DNA from: JANQGH01 sp039030175
Lineage (GTDB): Bacteria > Pseudomonadota > Alphaproteobacteria > DSM-16000 > Inquilinaceae
Direction: 5' to 3'
DNA: 7,940 nucleotides
NCBI GenBank assembly: GCA_039030175.1
Contig: JBCCER010000191.1
Coordinates: 1-7,940 of the forward strand
The number at the start of each line of letters is the position of its first letter. Position 1 is the first letter of the stretch. Under the pieces are notes generated by a model. It was not told where the DNA came from. It saw only the letters and a program-made list of their open reading frames with translations, and made no database searches. Below, piece by piece: positions 6,252 to 7,940 of the stretch. A program made the position numbers and the translations under genes.

Positions 6252-6541
6252 AAAGCGTCTGTTTGGGAACTAAATGCGGTCGGTTTCGCCCGAACTGGCG
6301 TCAGCGACGGTAACGGCAAAATCTGACTGAGCTGCTCCTAACGCAGGTCCTGTTCGAAGGTTGGAAACGAGCTTCTGGGTGCTGGACCTTTCAGCGTACT
6401 CTCTCGACGCCAACTCGCGGGTGTGGCTCAGCACCTCGCTCACACCCGTTAATCATATTGGAGAGCACCTTCCAGTCGTTACCCGCAGACCGGTTCATAT
6501 CGCAGAACAACACGGCGCTAAGTCTCTCCAATGTCAAAGCC
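6252..6541. other. Gene-free, hairpin-rich intergenic stretch
   Basis: No convincing gene is visible; all frames are short or unconvincing. The stretch holds CGGGTGTG at 6418-6425 pairing with CACACCCG at 6441-6448, and TTGGAGAG at 6458-6465 pairing with CTCTCCAA at 6524-6531. The first hairpin lies about 95 bases beyond the stop of the lipoprotein gene on the minus strand and might end its transcript. CTGCTCCTAA occurs twice, at 6244-6253 and 6332-6341. The region could encode a structured RNA or be the relic of an element. Confidence 0.35.
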
Positions 6542-7105
6542 CTATGGTGACGTCATCCGAAAGATTGGCGTTGGCTGCAATAGATCGACGAACACCTCGT
6601 CGTCGAACAGAGCGCTGATATTGGCGACCGAAAGATCGCCAGCTAATTGCAGCGCCGCGAACGCTTCTTCGATCATGAGGTTGTAGGCCGCCGCGGCGTT
6701 TTGGAGTGCGTTCACGTCTAAAGTGCCGGGATCGGGAGAATCGAACGGGGCATACACAACCCAGGAGCCATGGTTCGCACGCTCGAGATAACCGTAGAGA
6801 TAGGGCTCCTCAGCCCCCTCTTCGGGAAAGCTGGCGATCGCAAGATAGCGATCTCCGATCTCCAATGACGCAAGGCGAAACCGCATCTCTCCGTCGGGAA
6901 GTAGGACCTCATAAAGGCCCGGCTCGGCGCTGACAATCTCGGCCAGAAAACTGTCGCCCGAGTCGAGATCGGTCAGCTCATGTTCGCCGATCAGCCCCTC
7001 AACCGCGCTGATTTCAGCGCCCGTTGCGTCAAAGTGATCGGACTGGATGCAACCGCTTAGCGCCAGCGCACCGATAAGCGCGAATGCAATTCGCTTTAAC
7101 CCCAT
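6542..7105 (-). CDS. Predicted lipoprotein, unknown function
   Basis: This 187-residue protein has a short basic start (MGLKR), a hydrophobic stretch and a lipobox L16-S17-G18-C19, so it should be lipidated at C19. Isoleucine at the +2 position is compatible with outer-membrane sorting by the E. coli rule. The mature part is acidic, with beta-type sequence in the first half (GLYEVLLPDGEMRFRLASLE, SWVVYAPF) and a helical second half (ALQNAAAAYNLMIEEAFAAL). It is preceded by GGGAGG with a 6-base spacer to ATG 7105, one of the best ribosome binding sites in the window. I do not recognise the family. The gene is flanked by gene-free or degenerate sequence on both sides and appears monocistronic. 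Confidence 0.85.
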   Translation of the reverse strand: MGLKRIAFALIGALALSGCIQSDHFDATGAEISAVEGLIGEHELTDLDSGDSFLAEIVSAEPGLYEVLLPDGEMRFRLASLEIGDRYLAIASFPEEGAEEPYLYGYLERANHGSWVVYAPFDSPDPGTLDVNALQNAAAAYNLMIEEAFAALQLAGDLSVANISALFDDEVFVDLLQPTPIFRMTSP

Positions 7106-7310
7106 TGCGAGCCTCCCGAACGTCAGTTTTGATCAGCATAGCAATGCAGCGATCGGATTCAATTCGGCCTCCAAGGCCAGCACGCCGAATCTCGCTGCTC
7201 AGCGGCTTGGGGAGAGCGATGCGATCCACGATTTCGGTCACTGAGATGCGATGGAAGTCCTTGCGAATGGCGCCGGCTGCCCAAAAAAGACGGCGGTCAA
7301 TGATACTGAG
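7029..7310 (-). other. Coding-like open frame overlapping the lipoprotein start
   Basis: A frame open from just after a TAA at 7311-7313 reads DRRLFWAAGAIRKDFHRISV and then TEIVDRIALPKPLSSEIRR, with GC-rich third positions typical of coding DNA, before running into the lipoprotein's 5' end in another frame. The only usual start codons are internal (GTG at 7241, ATG near 7140). It could be a small gene starting at 7241, or the remnant of an older gene interrupted when the lipoprotein gene or its upstream region was placed here. I recognise no family. Confidence 0.3.
7112..7117 (-). promoter_or_regulatory. Ribosome binding site of the lipoprotein gene
   Basis: GGGAGG on the minus strand with a 6-base spacer to ATG 7105. 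Confidence 0.7.
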
Positions 7311-7348
7311 TTAGATCAGCAGATGAAGCGCCTCGAAAACCTATGGCC

Positions 7349-7642
7349 TTACGAGGGTTCCTTCACTGCAGTGAACCCATCGAAATCGTTGATGTCACAA
7401 CCTCTGTTGAGGTCCCTGATCGCAGTCGTTGTTCCGGCAACAAATCCAGAACGATTAAACGGTTCTGGAATATGAGATGTTACGAGCGCCACAAAATCCG
7501 GGTTGATGAACTCTCGGGGATCGTCGGGGTCCTTATTCTCCAGCCAGCTCGCATAGAGGCGATCGTAGCTGCGCTCCAAACCCTCGATTTTGCGCATTGC
7601 TTCATCGTCTTCTTTGATACTAAGGAAGATGTCTGCGAGCAT
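7349..7642 (-). CDS. Hypothetical protein, possibly C-terminal part of a broken gene
   Basis: This is a 97-residue, strongly charged protein without a signal peptide or membrane helix. It reads as genuine coding sequence: a helical, acidic first half (IKEDDEAMRKIEGLERSYDR, then LYASWLENKDPDDPREFINP) and a compact end (FNRSGFVAGTTTAIRDLNRG). The ATG at 7642 has only GAGG one base upstream, too close for good initiation. The same frame is coding-like upstream of an amber codon at 7661-7663, so the true gene may be longer and truncated by a nonsense change. I do not recognise the family. Opposite-strand frames over the same bases look like shadows. Confidence 0.5.
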   Translation of the reverse strand: MLADIFLSIKEDDEAMRKIEGLERSYDRLYASWLENKDPDDPREFINPDFVALVTSHIPEPFNRSGFVAGTTTAIRDLNRGCDINDFDGFTAVKEPS

Positions 7643-7660
7643 GCCTCGAGTGAACTTGGC

Positions 7661-7780
7661 CTATTCTTGCTCACTGCCAGGTAGCTTCAAGACGACGTAG
7701 TCATTCTTGCTTGGCAATTCCCATCTCCAAACGAATTGACTGCGGCAAGATTTGCACCTGGAGAAGCCGCCGAAGTAACC
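7661..7780 (-). pseudogene. CxxC-containing coding-like segment ended by an amber codon
   Basis: In the same frame as the 97-residue ORF, this segment reads GYFGGFSRCKSCRSQFVWRW and then ELPSKNDYVVLKLPGSEQE before TAG at 7661-7663. The CKSC pair suggests half of a zinc-binding knuckle. A TAA at 7781-7783 closes it upstream, and the only possible start is a TTG inside it (about 7718, GGAG upstream). It may be the 5' part of the downstream gene, or the end of an independent small gene. Both views are inference. Confidence 0.35.
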
Positions 7781-7789
7781 TTACGAAGA

Positions 7790-7939
7790 CTACCCCCCAA
7801 CCCGCTGGCAGACCGCAACATCGGCAAAGGCGAATTCGCCGGGACGGGTTTGCGTGTATTCGATGCGGTCGTTCGAGATGATCGCTCCAAGAAAGCGTGA
7901 CGTGTCGCGCCGGTCGACCATGGTGAAGTCGTCTGGATG
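7790..7939 (-). CDS. C-terminal end of a gene entering from the right edge
   Basis: Minus-strand bases 7939 to 7793 encode 49 residues, including MVDRRDTSRFLGAIISNDRI and EYTQTRPGEFAFADVAVCQR, and stop with TAG at 7790-7792. The composition and third-position GC look coding. An internal ATG lies at 7921, so it could also be a 43-residue ORF, but no ribosome binding site is evident and continuation past the edge is more likely. No family is recognised. It is in the same frame as the two coding-like segments downstream, separated by two stops (TAG 7790-7792 and TAA 7781-7783). Confidence 0.45.
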   Translation of the reverse strand, partial: HPDDFTMVDRRDTSRFLGAIISNDRIEYTQTRPGEFAFADVAVCQRVGG

Positions 7940-7940
7940 C

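Noticed and set aside
6361..6618. 85-codon plus-strand frame in the gene-free stretch
   Set aside because: It starts with TTG without a ribosome binding site, overlaps the lipoprotein 3' end and shows no protein-like pattern.
7343..7684. 113-codon plus-strand frame opposite the 97-residue ORF
   Set aside because: Both strands are open, but the minus-strand translation has a more natural charged helical pattern. The plus-strand frame has no ribosome binding site.
1..7940. CRISPR array, tRNA, rRNA or intact transposase
   Set aside because: I saw no regularly spaced direct repeats, no cloverleaf-type sequence and no DDE or tyrosine-recombinase motifs.

Overview
The window is GC-rich (roughly 60% by eye) bacterial chromosomal DNA. 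Short secreted or lipoprotein genes, an aspartate-type APC permease, glutathione-linked enzymes and a nested palindromic intergenic element built on TAGAGCAAAT/ATTTGCTCTA arms together suggest an alphaproteobacterium, perhaps Hyphomicrobiales-like. That placement is inference; no rRNA or tRNA is present to test it. I see no CRISPR array and no intact mobile element. Nothing here reads as a complete known defence or biosynthetic system.

Left part (1-1413): a broken cytochrome P450 fragment runs off the left edge on the minus strand. It is followed by a roughly 140-bp palindromic intergenic element and a small perfect-arm palindrome. A minus-strand gene for a small exported protein comes next, then a gene-poor divergent gap.

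Middle (1414-5734): a membrane PH-domain protein (+) converges on, and overlaps by 22 bp, a carboxymuconolactone-decarboxylase-family gene (-). Three plus-strand genes then follow in a row: an APC-superfamily amino-acid permease, a small exported protein with a GxW start, and a cysteine-containing glutathione S-transferase-like protein.

Right part (5735-7940): a MAPEG-family gene (membrane glutathione transferase / mPGES-1-like) converges on the GST gene. It keeps its glutathione-binding residues but is split by a one-base frameshift. A 300-bp structured, gene-free stretch follows, then a minus-strand lipoprotein. The last 600 bases are coding-like on the minus strand but interrupted: a 97-residue ORF, an in-frame CxxC-containing segment ended by an amber codon, and the C-terminal end of a gene entering from the right edge.

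Taken together, the most coherent biological theme is glutathione-linked detoxification: a soluble GST facing a membrane MAPEG enzyme, with a P450 remnant and a small decarboxylase-family protein nearby. The second theme is frame disruption. At least two genes are broken by what look like single-base changes in short G/C runs, which could be real decay or sequencing error.
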